Shown: positions 25,424 to 34,222, counted from the stretch's first letter. The stretch is DNA of 64,000 nucleotides from an uncultured Prevotellaceae bacterium (GCA_902800185.1 CADCDK010000011.1:87689-151688); one strand, 5' to 3'. Numbers and translations: made by a program. Notes: a model not told the origin generated them from the letters alone.

Positions 25424-26740
25424 TTAATTTTGAATTTTAACTCCCTTCAGGTACGCTTCCGTCTTGCTGTACAGTCCCGTCTGGTTCGAGTACGTGATGA
25501 AGCCACGATTTTTCCACACGTTGAGTTGATGGCGGGTACCCTCTTTGCTCTTATCAAGACTCTGGCGCAAGGTCTCTAATTGTGCTTCGCTGAAAGAATC
25601 TTCAAGACTGTCGAGCATATTCTTGGGCCCACCCCTCTGCATCTCGTCCATCCGGGTATCGCAACCCTTTATCAAATCCGAAAACACCCTTACCTTCGAC
25701 CATAAATCATAATAGCAGAACCAGATCATGAAATCGCCAATGGAGCGAGTGTATGTCTGATTGTTCAGAATCCACAGCGTGGCGGCCTTTTTCCAAGCCG
25801 CAAAAATACTGCGATGTGAGAGCTCAAAAAGAAAATCATCGTCTGCAAGGTTGGCGAGGTCTGCCATTTCCTCTGCCAACTGGTCTGCAATCTTGTTGAG
25901 CGGCTTCACTACAAAACGCCCCTTGCAGTTGTCCAGACGCAGAAGGTAATTATCCAGTTTCATAAGGAACTCATCATCGTATTGTCCCTGGCGCGGAATC
26001 CTGCCCTTACGCTCGCCGCGAGCCTTGTAAGCAAAAGGAATGCGTCCGAAGAATCCATTCGTCATATCTCGTTTATAGAACAAACGTGCGGCCTCCGGTG
26101 TTGAGCTGAATGTGATGTTGACGCGGAGCAAGGGGTTGCCCGTCACGCCATCGGCTGTGGCACGTAAAGCTCCCGCACGAGTTCGATCATAAATATTGCG
26201 GATAGTTTGGCTAACTTGTCGATGACCGCCACACATCTTGTCGGCCATCTCTACTTCAGGTAAATTCAGATACTGCGTGCGGCCTCCTTGTTGCTCCAGG
26301 GCAAGAGCATTCTGAAGGAAAGCCGGGGCCGTCAGATCAGAGGGCGGAAACCAGAAACTCACGGCAGGACGCTCTGGTTTTTCTTTGTTGGCCCCACGGG
26401 TCTTCACCTGTCGAATCCAGTCGGTCAACTTCTTGTACTCCATATCATCGTGGTCTCGGAACGGTCGCATGATGGCCTCAATAAGAAGCGTCAACTGTGC
26501 CTTACCAATACCCGAAGGGCCTACCAAATGCCCCATTTGTCCACAAAGTTCATAATATTGGTTGTCCGAATACATCAGCTCCACGGCCGATAAGTGGCTG
26601 GCCAATGCAGGAATACACATCGGAACAAGCGGTTCACGCATGTTTTGTGAGACCTGAGAGAGGAGTAATTTCACTATTTCTGTACCTTTTCCCGGTTTGG
26701 GCATCGCCGGAGCGGTGTGGTTAAAAATGTTGTAACTCAT
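25424..26740 (-). CDS. DUF3987-like replication protein of the island
   Basis: A 438-residue protein resembling the DUF3987/VirE-associated primase-helicase family that pairs with CHC2 primases in Bacteroidetes elements. The phosphate-binding loop reads GPSGIGKAQLT near residue 75, with Ala where Ser/Thr normally coordinates magnesium, so ATPase activity is uncertain. A Walker B-like LNLPEVEMAD follows near residue 140. The C-terminal part is helical and ends in a winged-helix-like stretch (LNVWKNRGFITYSNQTGLYS). Its first 30 codons have a degenerate counterpart at 63848-63940. Confidence 0.75.
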   Translation of the reverse strand: MSYNIFNHTAPAMPKPGKGTEIVKLLLSQVSQNMREPLVPMCIPALASHLSAVELMYSDNQYYELCGQMGHLVGPSGIGKAQLTLLIEAIMRPFRDHDDMEYKKLTDWIRQVKTRGANKEKPERPAVSFWFPPSDLTAPAFLQNALALEQQGGRTQYLNLPEVEMADKMCGGHRQVSQTIRNIYDRTRAGALRATADGVTGNPLLRVNITFSSTPEAARLFYKRDMTNGFFGRIPFAYKARGERKGRIPRQGQYDDEFLMKLDNYLLRLDNCKGRFVVKPLNKIADQLAEEMADLANLADDDFLFELSHRSIFAAWKKAATLWILNNQTYTRSIGDFMIWFCYYDLWSKVRVFSDLIKGCDTRMDEMQRGGPKNMLDSLEDSFSEAQLETLRQSLDKSKEGTRHQLNVWKNRGFITYSNQTGLYSKTEAYLKGVKIQN

Positions 26741-26842
26741 TGTCTTCTAATAATTTAAGTTCATACTTGATAATGTGAGGGTTTCGAGTTGAATTGTGAC
26801 TTTATTTGCAACTGAGACTGAGATTTGAGACTGTCTGTTGTT

Positions 26843-27253
26843 TCACTCTTTCCCTACGAGGCCCTCCAGCGCCCATAGCAGTTCGTTGGCCACGCCTGTG
26901 ACAAAGCCATCGATGCTGAAGCCCTCTTTGATGTTCAGCGGTCGGAAATTGAGCCTGAGCGTTCCACTGTCCTTACGGGTGATGCTGAAGTATCGTCCGC
27001 GGAAGACGTAGGGGTTGCGTCTGTACTTTCTCTCCACGGCTTCCACGAAGATGAAGCGTTCCTCGAAGTTAAAGTCCTCGCACACCACGTCGCGGCGCAA
27101 CGTGCCTACATAGTTCTTACCACTCTTGGCGCGCCTGTCTTGCTGGAGCAGCGTTTTCAAGTTTACGCACAATTCTGTGTTCCTGTGCCAACCTTGCTCC
27201 TTATTATTATATTTTTCCACAGGAGGGGTTGTAGTGGTTATTTTATTAGACAT
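26843..27253 (-). CDS. Unrecognised 136-residue island protein
   Basis: I do not recognise a family. After a polar N-terminus (about 40 residues) there is a compact mixed alpha/beta part: KNYVGTLRRDVVCEDFNFEE, then YVFRGRYFSITRKDSGTLRL, ending in a helix (FVTGVANELLWALEGLVGKE). It is basic and soluble. It is the first gene of a probable operon with the DUF3987-like and primase-like genes (102 bp gap), so a role in the element's replication or its control is possible but unproven. A leader of about 110 nt precedes it. Confidence 0.65.
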   Translation of the reverse strand: MSNKITTTTPPVEKYNNKEQGWHRNTELCVNLKTLLQQDRRAKSGKNYVGTLRRDVVCEDFNFEERFIFVEAVERKYRRNPYVFRGRYFSITRKDSGTLRLNFRPLNIKEGFSIDGFVTGVANELLWALEGLVGKE

Positions 27254-27372
27254 AACCGAAGTCCTTTCCGGGAATGCCTCGGTCTCACACGAGGGTCCCT
27301 CCCATCCAACCAGGAAAGTGAGACTGGCCTACGGTCCTACGCTTGACCCTTTTTCCCGTTGTATGGTGAGTG

Positions 27373-27380
27373 CAAAATTA
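27373..27380 (-). promoter_or_regulatory. Promoter -7 box upstream of the island operon
   Basis: TAATTTTG on the minus strand, 120 bp before the 136-residue gene. No -33 box is seen. The leader between box and ATG contains GTCTCAC/GTGAGAC and CCTCG/CGAGG complementary pairs that cannot all form at once. Confidence 0.5.
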
Positions 27381-27560
27381 GATAATTCTTTTTGAGCCCC
27401 CATGAAAAAAACTGACTTGCTAAAATGACGGAATCTGACTGATTTTCAGGTGTTTTTGCCCTTTTCGAACATGGAATTTGACCGACAAAAGCATCCATAA
27501 GATATATAGTTGCAGGAACTATTGACTGATATAAAACATGAAATGTCAAAAATGGGCCAA

Positions 27561-27595
27561 CTTTTGACCAAACCAATATCTAAGTCGGTCAAAAG
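27561..27595. repeat. 9-bp perfect inverted repeat
   Basis: CTTTTGACC (27561-27569) and GGTCAAAAG (27587-27595) are exact complements with a 17-bp spacer, a dyad of operator-like size. It lies in the 399-bp gap between the 399-residue gene and the 136-residue gene. Confidence 0.6.
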
Positions 27596-27628
27596 AAACA
27601 GGGCTGGCCCTTGTAAGAACCAACCCTG
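27590..27628 (-). terminator. Terminator of the 399-residue gene
   Basis: On the minus strand CAGGGTTGG pairs with CCAGCCCTG (one G-U pair), followed by TTTCTTTT. It lies 25 bp after the stop codon of the 399-residue gene. Confidence 0.7.
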
Positions 27629-27652
27629 CCACGTATATTGGATTGAAAAAAG

Positions 27653-28852
27653 TCAAAAGTTCACGGCTCTTTTCATACTATTTTCTTGGTCAGAAGGATT
27701 AATCATGTATTTCTTGACCAAATTGTCCATCTTTTGATTAAATTCTTCCACCTCTTTTTGATTGATTTTATCCTTGAGAATCAGAGTCAGCCCTCTTTTT
27801 ACCGCTCCCAATTTGACGGGTGTTAATTTTCCGCCACTTTTCTTGTGAAAATCGGTAAAGTATGTGAGCCAGTAATCTAACCCACGTGTCGGCTTCACAT
27901 GAGACCAATTGTGGAGCAAGGCAAGGAACTTGCCACCTATGTGTTCTTTTTGTCCTTCTGGCTCCAGTTCGTCTATATGAGAGTAGGCCGTTCTGCATCG
28001 CATGACCTGTTCTTTGTTATCCCCCCACAGGGCACGTTCCTGATTGGTTATACCCTGCCTGCGTGCTGCCATCACCTCTTCGCTGATAATCCAGTCGTTA
28101 TATTCGTTTTGGTCCAGAGTATGATATAGCATGGCGCTGATTTCCTCCAAACTCTTCTTCTCCTGCTTCCATTTTTCAACCTTCTCCATAAGGTCGTTTT
28201 CCATTTCTGCATTCATGTCAATAAAACGCTTGATGACGGAACGATTGTTCTCCAACACCTCCCGACGGCTATTCTGATGCTTTTCGTAGGCCGACTCAGG
28301 ATGGTTCCTGATGTATGCAACCTCCTTGATGATATACAGGCACAAATCTATGCATTGGTTCAAATGGGTCTTATAGGAGATAATCTCGTTGTACAAGACG
28401 CGAACAGATTCCATGTGATACTCTAAGCCCCATAGCGCACTATTGTATGAACCATTACCAATTTTGGAATTGTCTATGACCCCGCGCTTCGACTTGGTGT
28501 TTTTACGAGAGCGCTTCTTTTCGCATAGTTTCTCAAGCATATGCAATCCTCTGCTGATGCCACATCGCATCTTGTTCATCAGCATGTTGCATGTACTGTA
28601 ACGCTTGTTGTAGTTGGTGGCAAACTTTTCTATGAAGCCTTCTTTCTGGAGTCGTTTCAATCGACTATATTCCAGCTGCGTAAGACCATCACTCGTGCGT
28701 ATGTAATTCGTGAATTCAATCACTTTTTCTTCGTTATTGATTCTCCCTGATTCCAATCCATCCGTAAAACGATCCACCTCGTTACTGCTGTAAACCTCCC
28801 TCAGTTTACAGAGTTCCTCTTCCGTCTTATCTATATGTCTATCGTATGCCAT
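27653..28852 (-). CDS. Unrecognised 399-residue island protein
   Basis: No family is recognised. The protein is soluble, strongly helical and charged, with a Lys/Arg-rich block near residue 115 (EKKRSRKNTKSKRG) that could touch nucleic acid, a coiled-coil-like stretch around 215-255 (DLMEKVEKWKQEKKSLEEIS), and a C-terminal domain of about 100 residues (GLDYWLTYFTDFHKKSGGKL). It has its own terminator and lies between the four-helix-bundle gene and the primase operon, on the same strand. It is probably cargo of the island. Confidence 0.65.
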   Translation of the reverse strand: MAYDRHIDKTEEELCKLREVYSSNEVDRFTDGLESGRINNEEKVIEFTNYIRTSDGLTQLEYSRLKRLQKEGFIEKFATNYNKRYSTCNMLMNKMRCGISRGLHMLEKLCEKKRSRKNTKSKRGVIDNSKIGNGSYNSALWGLEYHMESVRVLYNEIISYKTHLNQCIDLCLYIIKEVAYIRNHPESAYEKHQNSRREVLENNRSVIKRFIDMNAEMENDLMEKVEKWKQEKKSLEEISAMLYHTLDQNEYNDWIISEEVMAARRQGITNQERALWGDNKEQVMRCRTAYSHIDELEPEGQKEHIGGKFLALLHNWSHVKPTRGLDYWLTYFTDFHKKSGGKLTPVKLGAVKRGLTLILKDKINQKEVEEFNQKMDNLVKKYMINPSDQENSMKRAVNF

Positions 28853-28975
28853 TATGTCTTACTGCTTCTATTTTCTCTCTGTCATCATTCTACCTAAGAA
28901 AGTGTCTGCAAATGATAGTCCTCTGTTCCAGGATTTTGCTCCGTGAGCGCGGCATCGCTTCCCCCCTTCTTTCAT

Positions 28976-29618
28976 TTAGGTTTTCGGAGTATTCTGAGTA
29001 TTCGGAATATTCGGATTATTCCGATTACTCTGATTACTCTGATTGCTCTGACTATTCCGGTAATTCACTCGTGCTTGGAACATCCGTTCTTTGATGCCGC
29101 CCTCGGTGACGAATCGCTCCTGCATGGTGATGAGCAGCTTGTGGAGCATATACATCGCCTGATGAATCAGCGTGATGCATAGGTTGACAATCTCCTCGTC
29201 GTTCATCTTCTGGACGGCGGTGGCATAGTCTTTCTTGATTTGCTCGCTCCGCGCATACTGACGCATCTTCTCATAACGGGGATGTAGGTTTCCCCCATTG
29301 TGGTAGTTGGCGCACACGCAGATAGTCCTCGTAATCATCGAGCAACTCCTCCAGGCTGGCTTTCGCCACATTGGTCAGCTTGATTTCTGTCTCACTCGAC
29401 GTGGCGGCGGCCTGGTTCCCCTCAGCAATGTTCTGCTTTCCCGAGCGGGCGGCCTGCACCATTTGGTCGATGGTACGGTCTCCCTTTTTCAGATAGTGTT
29501 GGGTGAAGTAGAAGGTGATGTCATAAATCATCTCCGTGACCTGATACACCCTCAGATGGCGGTAATGACCATGCTGGGGAAGGAAGGTTTTGGGAGGGGT
29601 TGAGTTATTGGTAGTCAT
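28976..29618 (-). pseudogene. Four-helix-bundle (S23-type) protein gene, frameshifted
   Basis: The first 110 residues (29618 down to about 29292) match the four-helix-bundle family related to 23S rRNA intervening-sequence proteins (AARSGKQNIAEGNQAAATSS is the family core; also ASLEELLDDYEDYLR). The frame then stops early. The continuation HPRYEKMRQYARSEQIKKDY is in another frame down to 28976. Removing one G from the GGGGG run at 29292-29296 (minus-strand reading) joins the two halves. The C-terminal tail is translated 9-bp repeat (Asn/Ser/Pro-rich). Function of the family is unknown. The break may be real, phase-variable or a sequencing error. Confidence 0.8.
28978..29063. repeat. 9-bp repeat block at the 3' end of the four-helix-bundle gene
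   Basis: Nine or so units of TCGGANTAT/TCTGATTAC type, the same family as the block at 25050-25155. It encodes the low-complexity tail of the downstream half of the broken gene. Confidence 0.85.
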
Positions 29619-29931
29619 AGGGATTCGGAGTTTTCGGAGTTTTCAGAGTATTCGGAGTTTTCTGATTATTCTGATTTCAACTGCAAATATAAGCAATAAT
29701 TCTGAGGGCAGCATTATTCGTGAACAAAAAAATTAGAAATTTCTTTTTTTGTTCCGTGTTCGACAGCGTGCAAGACCACGCTTTATTTCTTCCTGAAAGG
29801 TTGTGAAAATCTTTCAAACATGGACATCTACAAAAATTTATGCGTTTTTTGAATTTTGTGCCCCACATCCCGAAGACTTTGAACTTGTACGCGACTATGT
29901 CGTGGAGCTCACACGAAAGGATTCACCATAG
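29619..29931. other. Gap with 9-bp repeats, otherwise empty
   Basis: The part 29620-29680 is a third block of the TTCGGAGTT/TCTGATTAT repeat, directly upstream of the four-helix-bundle start codon. The rest is AT-rich with no gene, tRNA or clear promoter that I can see. Confidence 0.6.
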
Positions 29932-29968
29932 AGAAAAGACCTTTCGGCTCCGAGGAGCGTGAGGTCTT
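29932..29968 (-). terminator. Terminator of the dnaJ-like gene
   Basis: On the minus strand AAGACCT (29962-29968) pairs with AGGTCTT (29936-29942), followed by TTC and T-rich sequence. It lies 28 bp after the gene end. The 19-nt loop itself contains a GCTCC/GGAGC pair. Confidence 0.7.
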
Positions 29969-29996
29969 TGTGTGGTGGTCTTTCTTGCTCGTCCCC

Positions 29997-30671
29997 CTAC
30001 TCCTTCATTTGGCGGAGCAAGCTCTTCTGCCGTTCTGTCAGATGGGTTGGCAGGGTGACATTGTATGTGATGATGAGGTCGCCAAAGGAGCCGTCGCCGC
30101 GATCATATCCTTTTCCACGGATTCTGACCTTGGTGCCGGGTTGTGTCTCGGGCTTGACTTTCAGCTTGATTTTCGAGCCGTTACTCAACTGGATGATGAC
30201 CTCACCTCCCAGCAAGGCGGTATAGAGGTCGATGGTGACGTTAGCGTTCATCTCGCCTGTAGAGGTGCGAGCTTGTCCGCGCGTACTACTTCTGCCGCCA
30301 CCAAAGCCGCTGCCGAAGAGGTCTTGGAAGAAGGATGAGAATCCGCCTCCGCCAGAGAAGTTGGAGAAGTCAAAGCCCTCGAAAGCTGAGCCTCCGCCAC
30401 CTCCCCAGTTGAATCCGCCTTCGCCAGTGCCGCCAAAGGCACCGGCCTCCTTCCAATGTTCTCCGTACTGGTCGTACTTCTTACGCTTCTCGGGGTCTCC
30501 GATCACATCGTAGGCCTCGTTCAACGCCTGGAACTTTGCCTTTGCCTTCGGGTCGTTGGGATGAAGGTCGGGGTGAAACTGCTTGGCACGCTTCTTGTAA
30601 GCCGCGCGCACGTCTTTCTGCGGAATGTTTTTGTCAACTCCCAGAATCTTGTAGTAATCGATGAATGCCAT
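29997..30671 (-). CDS. Short DnaJ/CbpA-like co-chaperone
   Basis: A 224-residue J-domain protein that would stimulate an Hsp70 (DnaK). The J domain is at residues 3-70, with the HPD triad in FHPDLHPND. A Gly/Phe-rich linker (about 75-135) follows, then a single C-terminal substrate-binding domain (ANVTIDLYTALLGGEVII). There is no zinc-finger domain. It is roughly 80 residues shorter than E. coli CbpA because one of the two C-terminal domains is missing or reduced. It lies 72 bp after the LuxR-type gene. Confidence 0.9.
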   Translation of the reverse strand: MAFIDYYKILGVDKNIPQKDVRAAYKKRAKQFHPDLHPNDPKAKAKFQALNEAYDVIGDPEKRKKYDQYGEHWKEAGAFGGTGEGGFNWGGGGGSAFEGFDFSNFSGGGGFSSFFQDLFGSGFGGGRSSTRGQARTSTGEMNANVTIDLYTALLGGEVIIQLSNGSKIKLKVKPETQPGTKVRIRGKGYDRGDGSFGDLIITYNVTLPTHLTERQKSLLRQMKE

Positions 30672-30743
30672 AGTATTCCCTCCTATTTAATTTTGTTCTA
30701 TGAAGATGGCAACAAATTCTGTGCCAATCCATCAGGAGGAGAG

Positions 30744-31361
30744 CTAAATCTGATGGATGTCCACATAGCCATGCATGACGGCATAGATGGTCAAGGCGCT
30801 GACGCTCTTCATGCCCAGTTTCTCCACGATGTTCTTTCGATGGGTGATGACGGTGGTCAGTCCGATATTCAGCTGGTCGGCAATCTCCTTGTTGATATAT
30901 CCCTGTGCGATGAGCGAAAGGACTTCAATCTCACGGTCGCTGAGCACCTTCTCGGAGAGAATCTTGGGCATGGGGGGGAGGTTGCGTCCGTGTGCATGGG
31001 CATGTTGTTCAAGCATCAGGATGGAGCGCACGAGCTGTTCCTCGGGCACGTTGATACAAAGGCTGTGGAAGCCTGTTGGATGGGTGGTGGGATCGGCGGA
31101 GGTTGTCAGGACGATGGTCTTCATGCGGTGGTCGGCAAAGAACTGCCTGTTCTCCAAGACGATGCTGACAGCAACAAAGTAGTGCGCATAGGCATCGGGG
31201 TTGCTGTTCTGCAAATCGTCGAATGTAGGAAACATATCCACCCGCATGATGGGCATGACATTCTGCAGAATCTGTTTCAATCCCAGCATCGCCAACGTGT
31301 TGGTGTCAACAATGGCTATCTTGGGGCGCGTGCCCTTGTGTGTATCGTTCTTTGTCTTCAT
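30744..31361 (-). CDS. LuxR-type transcription regulator with degenerate receiver
   Basis: A 205-residue protein laid out like a NarL/FixJ response regulator. The C-terminal LuxR helix-turn-helix (about residues 138-200) is intact: LSDREIEVLSLIAQGYINKE and THRKNIVEKLG. The N-terminal domain begins like a receiver (IAIVDTNTLAMLGLKQIL), but the region where the phosphoacceptor Asp should be (VAVSIVLENRQFF) has none, and the acidic pocket is reduced to one Asp. It is therefore unlikely to be switched by phosphorylation. It lies 17 bp after nrdG on the same strand. Confidence 0.85.
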   Translation of the reverse strand: MKTKNDTHKGTRPKIAIVDTNTLAMLGLKQILQNVMPIMRVDMFPTFDDLQNSNPDAYAHYFVAVSIVLENRQFFADHRMKTIVLTTSADPTTHPTGFHSLCINVPEEQLVRSILMLEQHAHAHGRNLPPMPKILSEKVLSDREIEVLSLIAQGYINKEIADQLNIGLTTVITHRKNIVEKLGMKSVSALTIYAVMHGYVDIHQI

Positions 31362-31378
31362 TCAAATCTTTCGCCTAA

Positions 31379-31843
31379 TCAGCATGCCCAGAACCTTGAC
31401 GTGATGCTCTCGAAGCTCTCTCCCACCCGCTTGTAGAGTCGTTGGTTGGTAGTGGGCGACTTGAGTGCCCCGAGGTGAGCGATATAGGGGCCCACCTTGA
31501 TGTAGTCGAAGTCGTTCCGGCACACGGAGGATGGTATGCGTATGCGTCCGCTATACCACGCCACCTTGTACTGGGGATAGTGCTGATGGATGTATTTTGC
31601 CAGGTAGTTGACGTAGGCTGGATCGGCATCTCCTCCCATGAAACAAATGCAGGTGATGTCGGTGCTGTAGTCTCTGACGAAGCTGTCGATGACATCCGTT
31701 GTGAGCTCCTCGCCAATGTCTTGCCACAGGTAGCGGCTATGGCAACCTGGGCAATGGCACGGGCAGTTGGAGATGTTGATGGAGAGCGTCACCTCGTCAG
31801 GTATTTCCTGAAAGACGACTCCCGTATTAACGTATTTCATCAT
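31379..31843 (-). CDS. nrdG: Anaerobic ribonucleotide reductase activase
   Basis: A 154-residue radical SAM enzyme that installs the glycyl radical in NrdD. The cluster-binding CxxxCxxC motif is in CPCHCPGCHS near residue 27, and CFMGGDADP, a SAM-binding GGE-like motif, follows near residue 77. Its start overlaps the nrdD stop by one base, so the two are translationally coupled. Met1 or Met2 may be the start. Confidence 0.95.
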   Translation of the reverse strand: MMKYVNTGVVFQEIPDEVTLSINISNCPCHCPGCHSRYLWQDIGEELTTDVIDSFVRDYSTDITCICFMGGDADPAYVNYLAKYIHQHYPQYKVAWYSGRIRIPSSVCRNDFDYIKVGPYIAHLGALKSPTTNQRLYKRVGESFESITSRFWAC

Positions 31844-33933
31844 CAGGCATGGGCATAATATCTGCGTGCAGCCTCTTCCTGTCGTGGGAGTGAGAAGTTG
31901 CTGACGCGCTTCAGGTATCCGATGATGCGAGTCATGTAGTCAACGTTCTTCGAGTGGCAATGGGGACACTCTTTGAGATAGCGCTTGTCGATGTGTCCGC
32001 AGTCGTTGCACAACGTGTTGGGGATGTTGAAGGTGAAGTAGTTGCATCCCTCCTTGGCTGCCACGCGGAGCAGCTCCCTGTACTGTGCCTTCGAGAGGTG
32101 TTCCTCGAGGTTCATGTGAAGGGCGGAGCCTCCCGTGAGGTGTTCGATATAGGGTGCGCCGTGCAGCTTGAACTTGTCGATGATGTTCAGCGAGTCGTCT
32201 TCAACCACGTAGAAGTAGCTGTTGTAGCAGTCGCGCGGCACGAAGTATCCGTCCTCACGATCCCACTTGGCATGCTTCACGCCAACGTTCTCGGCGGGTA
32301 TCATCTCGCAGTTGAAGAGAACGTCCTTGCTACGATACTGCGTGTTGAGCTTCTCCACGATACCGAGTATTCCCTGTACGAACTTCAGGTATTCGGGGTT
32401 GTCGGTAATCTGCAGTCCCATGAACTCGGCAGCCTCTACCAATCCGTTGATACCGATGGTGAGGTATTGACGCCCGATGTTGATGTATCCGGCATCGAAG
32501 AGCGGGAGCATGCCGTTGCGCTGCAATTCCTTGAGGTTCTCGTTGTAGGCGAGCTGTACCTTGTGGCACAGGTCGATGATGTCGTGCAGATATTCCTTGT
32601 AGTCAATCTTGTGGTTGACGGCATACTGTATGCAACGGTTGAGGTTGACGGTAAGCACGCTCTTGGAGCCCGTCGATACACCTCCTGCACCGAGTGTATA
32701 GCTGAACCCGTTGTCCTGAATCTCGTTGCGCAGACGGCAGCATGAGCTCAGCGAGTCGGCGTTGTCACTCATGTAGGTGAAGAAGGAATGGCCTTCGGCA
32801 TACATCTCGGCGGTGAAGTCGCCCCACTCCTTGTCCATGCAATCTCCGTCCTTGGTGAGCAACGCCATTGTTTCCACAGGGAAGGTGAGCACAGTCTTCG
32901 TGCGCTCGGCGTTGAACCATTTCATGAAGCGCTTCTGCAACCAGGAAAGACCTTCCCAGTCGGGACGACTTCCATCGGGGAAATAGAACTCGCCGAAGAG
33001 ACTCTCGAAATAGTACTTGTCGTAGTAAGCCACGTTCCAGAACACGGCCTGGTAGTTGCGGGCACCCGTCGGCTGGTTGATAGAATAGACAATCTGCTCA
33101 AAGCAGTCGGTAATCATCTTGTCGATGGTGCGCTGCTTGGTGGAGAGATCGACAACCTTGTCAGCTTCCTTGTAATATTCTTTGCCATACTCCATACCGA
33201 TGAAGTAGTTCAGATACATGAGGAACTCGGGGGTGGCACATGCACCCGAGAGCATGCTGGACACCATGAAGACCATGTTGACGAATCCGCCACAGAACGA
33301 CTTCAGGTTGGTGGGAGCCGTAGAGTTGCCGCCGATAGAGGTCGTACCACCGATAAGCCACGGATACATGGTGATGGAGGCACAGTAGTTGGCAAGGCTC
33401 GTCTCGTCGTTCTTATAAATAAAGTGGTGGGTGAGCTTGTCGATGTACTCGTCAGCCAGCTCCTTGCCGTACATTTTCTTGATGCGGTCAACCAGCAGGC
33501 GGCGGTTCAAGCGGATGAAGCTCGACTTAGGCAGCTCGCCGATAAGCGTGGCAATGTTCTTGTGCTCCACATTGGCATTGGCATCATACTTCGAGCCGGT
33601 TGCCGCATTCGACGCATCAACATAGTCGGAAAGGAACTTCAGCCTCTCCAACGTCTCACGGTCTTCTGTATGCTGCTGGCGATAGAGCATGAACGACTTA
33701 GCCACCTGATAATAATTCTCGCGCATCAACGCCTCTTCCACCTGATTCTGAATATCCTCGACCTTGATATCGTCGTGGATGTCCAGATGGCTGAGTATTT
33801 TTGACAGCGAACCCAAGTCAACAGGCTCGTCAACTGACTGGAATGCCTTGATGATGGCATTCATGATTTTGTCCAGCGAAAAGCGGTCTTTCGTACCGTC
33901 TCGTTTGGTAATGGCGAAGTTCTTTATCTCCAT
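31843..33933 (-). CDS. nrdD: Anaerobic (class III) ribonucleoside-triphosphate reductase
   Basis: Reduces ribonucleoside triphosphates to deoxy forms under anaerobic growth. It is 696 residues. An N-terminal ATP cone (about 1-95: ITKRDGTKDRFSLDKI) provides allosteric control. The catalytic barrel follows. A zinc site near the C-terminus has CNDCG and CPHCHS. The glycyl-radical loop is in RIIGYLKRVSNFS. A full promoter lies at 34054-34087. Together with nrdG it marks an anaerobe. Confidence 0.96.
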   Translation of the reverse strand: MEIKNFAITKRDGTKDRFSLDKIMNAIIKAFQSVDEPVDLGSLSKILSHLDIHDDIKVEDIQNQVEEALMRENYYQVAKSFMLYRQQHTEDRETLERLKFLSDYVDASNAATGSKYDANANVEHKNIATLIGELPKSSFIRLNRRLLVDRIKKMYGKELADEYIDKLTHHFIYKNDETSLANYCASITMYPWLIGGTTSIGGNSTAPTNLKSFCGGFVNMVFMVSSMLSGACATPEFLMYLNYFIGMEYGKEYYKEADKVVDLSTKQRTIDKMITDCFEQIVYSINQPTGARNYQAVFWNVAYYDKYYFESLFGEFYFPDGSRPDWEGLSWLQKRFMKWFNAERTKTVLTFPVETMALLTKDGDCMDKEWGDFTAEMYAEGHSFFTYMSDNADSLSSCCRLRNEIQDNGFSYTLGAGGVSTGSKSVLTVNLNRCIQYAVNHKIDYKEYLHDIIDLCHKVQLAYNENLKELQRNGMLPLFDAGYINIGRQYLTIGINGLVEAAEFMGLQITDNPEYLKFVQGILGIVEKLNTQYRSKDVLFNCEMIPAENVGVKHAKWDREDGYFVPRDCYNSYFYVVEDDSLNIIDKFKLHGAPYIEHLTGGSALHMNLEEHLSKAQYRELLRVAAKEGCNYFTFNIPNTLCNDCGHIDKRYLKECPHCHSKNVDYMTRIIGYLKRVSNFSLPRQEEAARRYYAHA

Positions 33934-34053
33934 TTTCTTTTCTCTTTTCGGAAACTTTTATCCTGACAATCTTCAAAAAGTTTCCCGTTTTGGATAATTA
34001 TCTTTTGTTGTTTTTATAATAGATTTTCTCTTTTGGGAAATTCATTTCGACTG

Positions 34054-34087
34054 CAAAGGTAACAAAAATATCAAAATAGAAAACAAT
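34054..34087 (-). promoter_or_regulatory. Probable promoter of nrdD
   Basis: On the minus strand: a TTG-type -33 (ATTG, 34084-34087), 22 bp, TACCTTTG (34054-34061). The spacing is a little long. This leaves a leader of about 115 nt before nrdD. Confidence 0.55.
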
Positions 34088-34222
34088 TGCCAAAGGATTT
34101 TTTTTGTGTTTTACAAAATTTAAGTTTTCGGAATCCTGGGAGTGGAATAGTGGTGTGACAACAAGAAATTTCCGAAGCTTTTGCCCCGGAAGAATCGTTG
34201 AAAGGTGGAAAGAAAGGAGATG

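Noticed and set aside
27337-27576. Minus-strand frame of 79 codons in the island gap
   Set aside because: No ribosome-binding site, overlaps the promoter box of the following operon and has no recognisable motif.
32788-33804. Plus-strand open frame opposite nrdD
   Set aside because: Shadow frame of a confidently identified enzyme; composition is that of reversed codons.
34010-34222. Possible small gene between nrdD and dapA
   Set aside because: AT-rich, with only short frames; it is explained as the nrdD promoter and leader plus the end of dapA.
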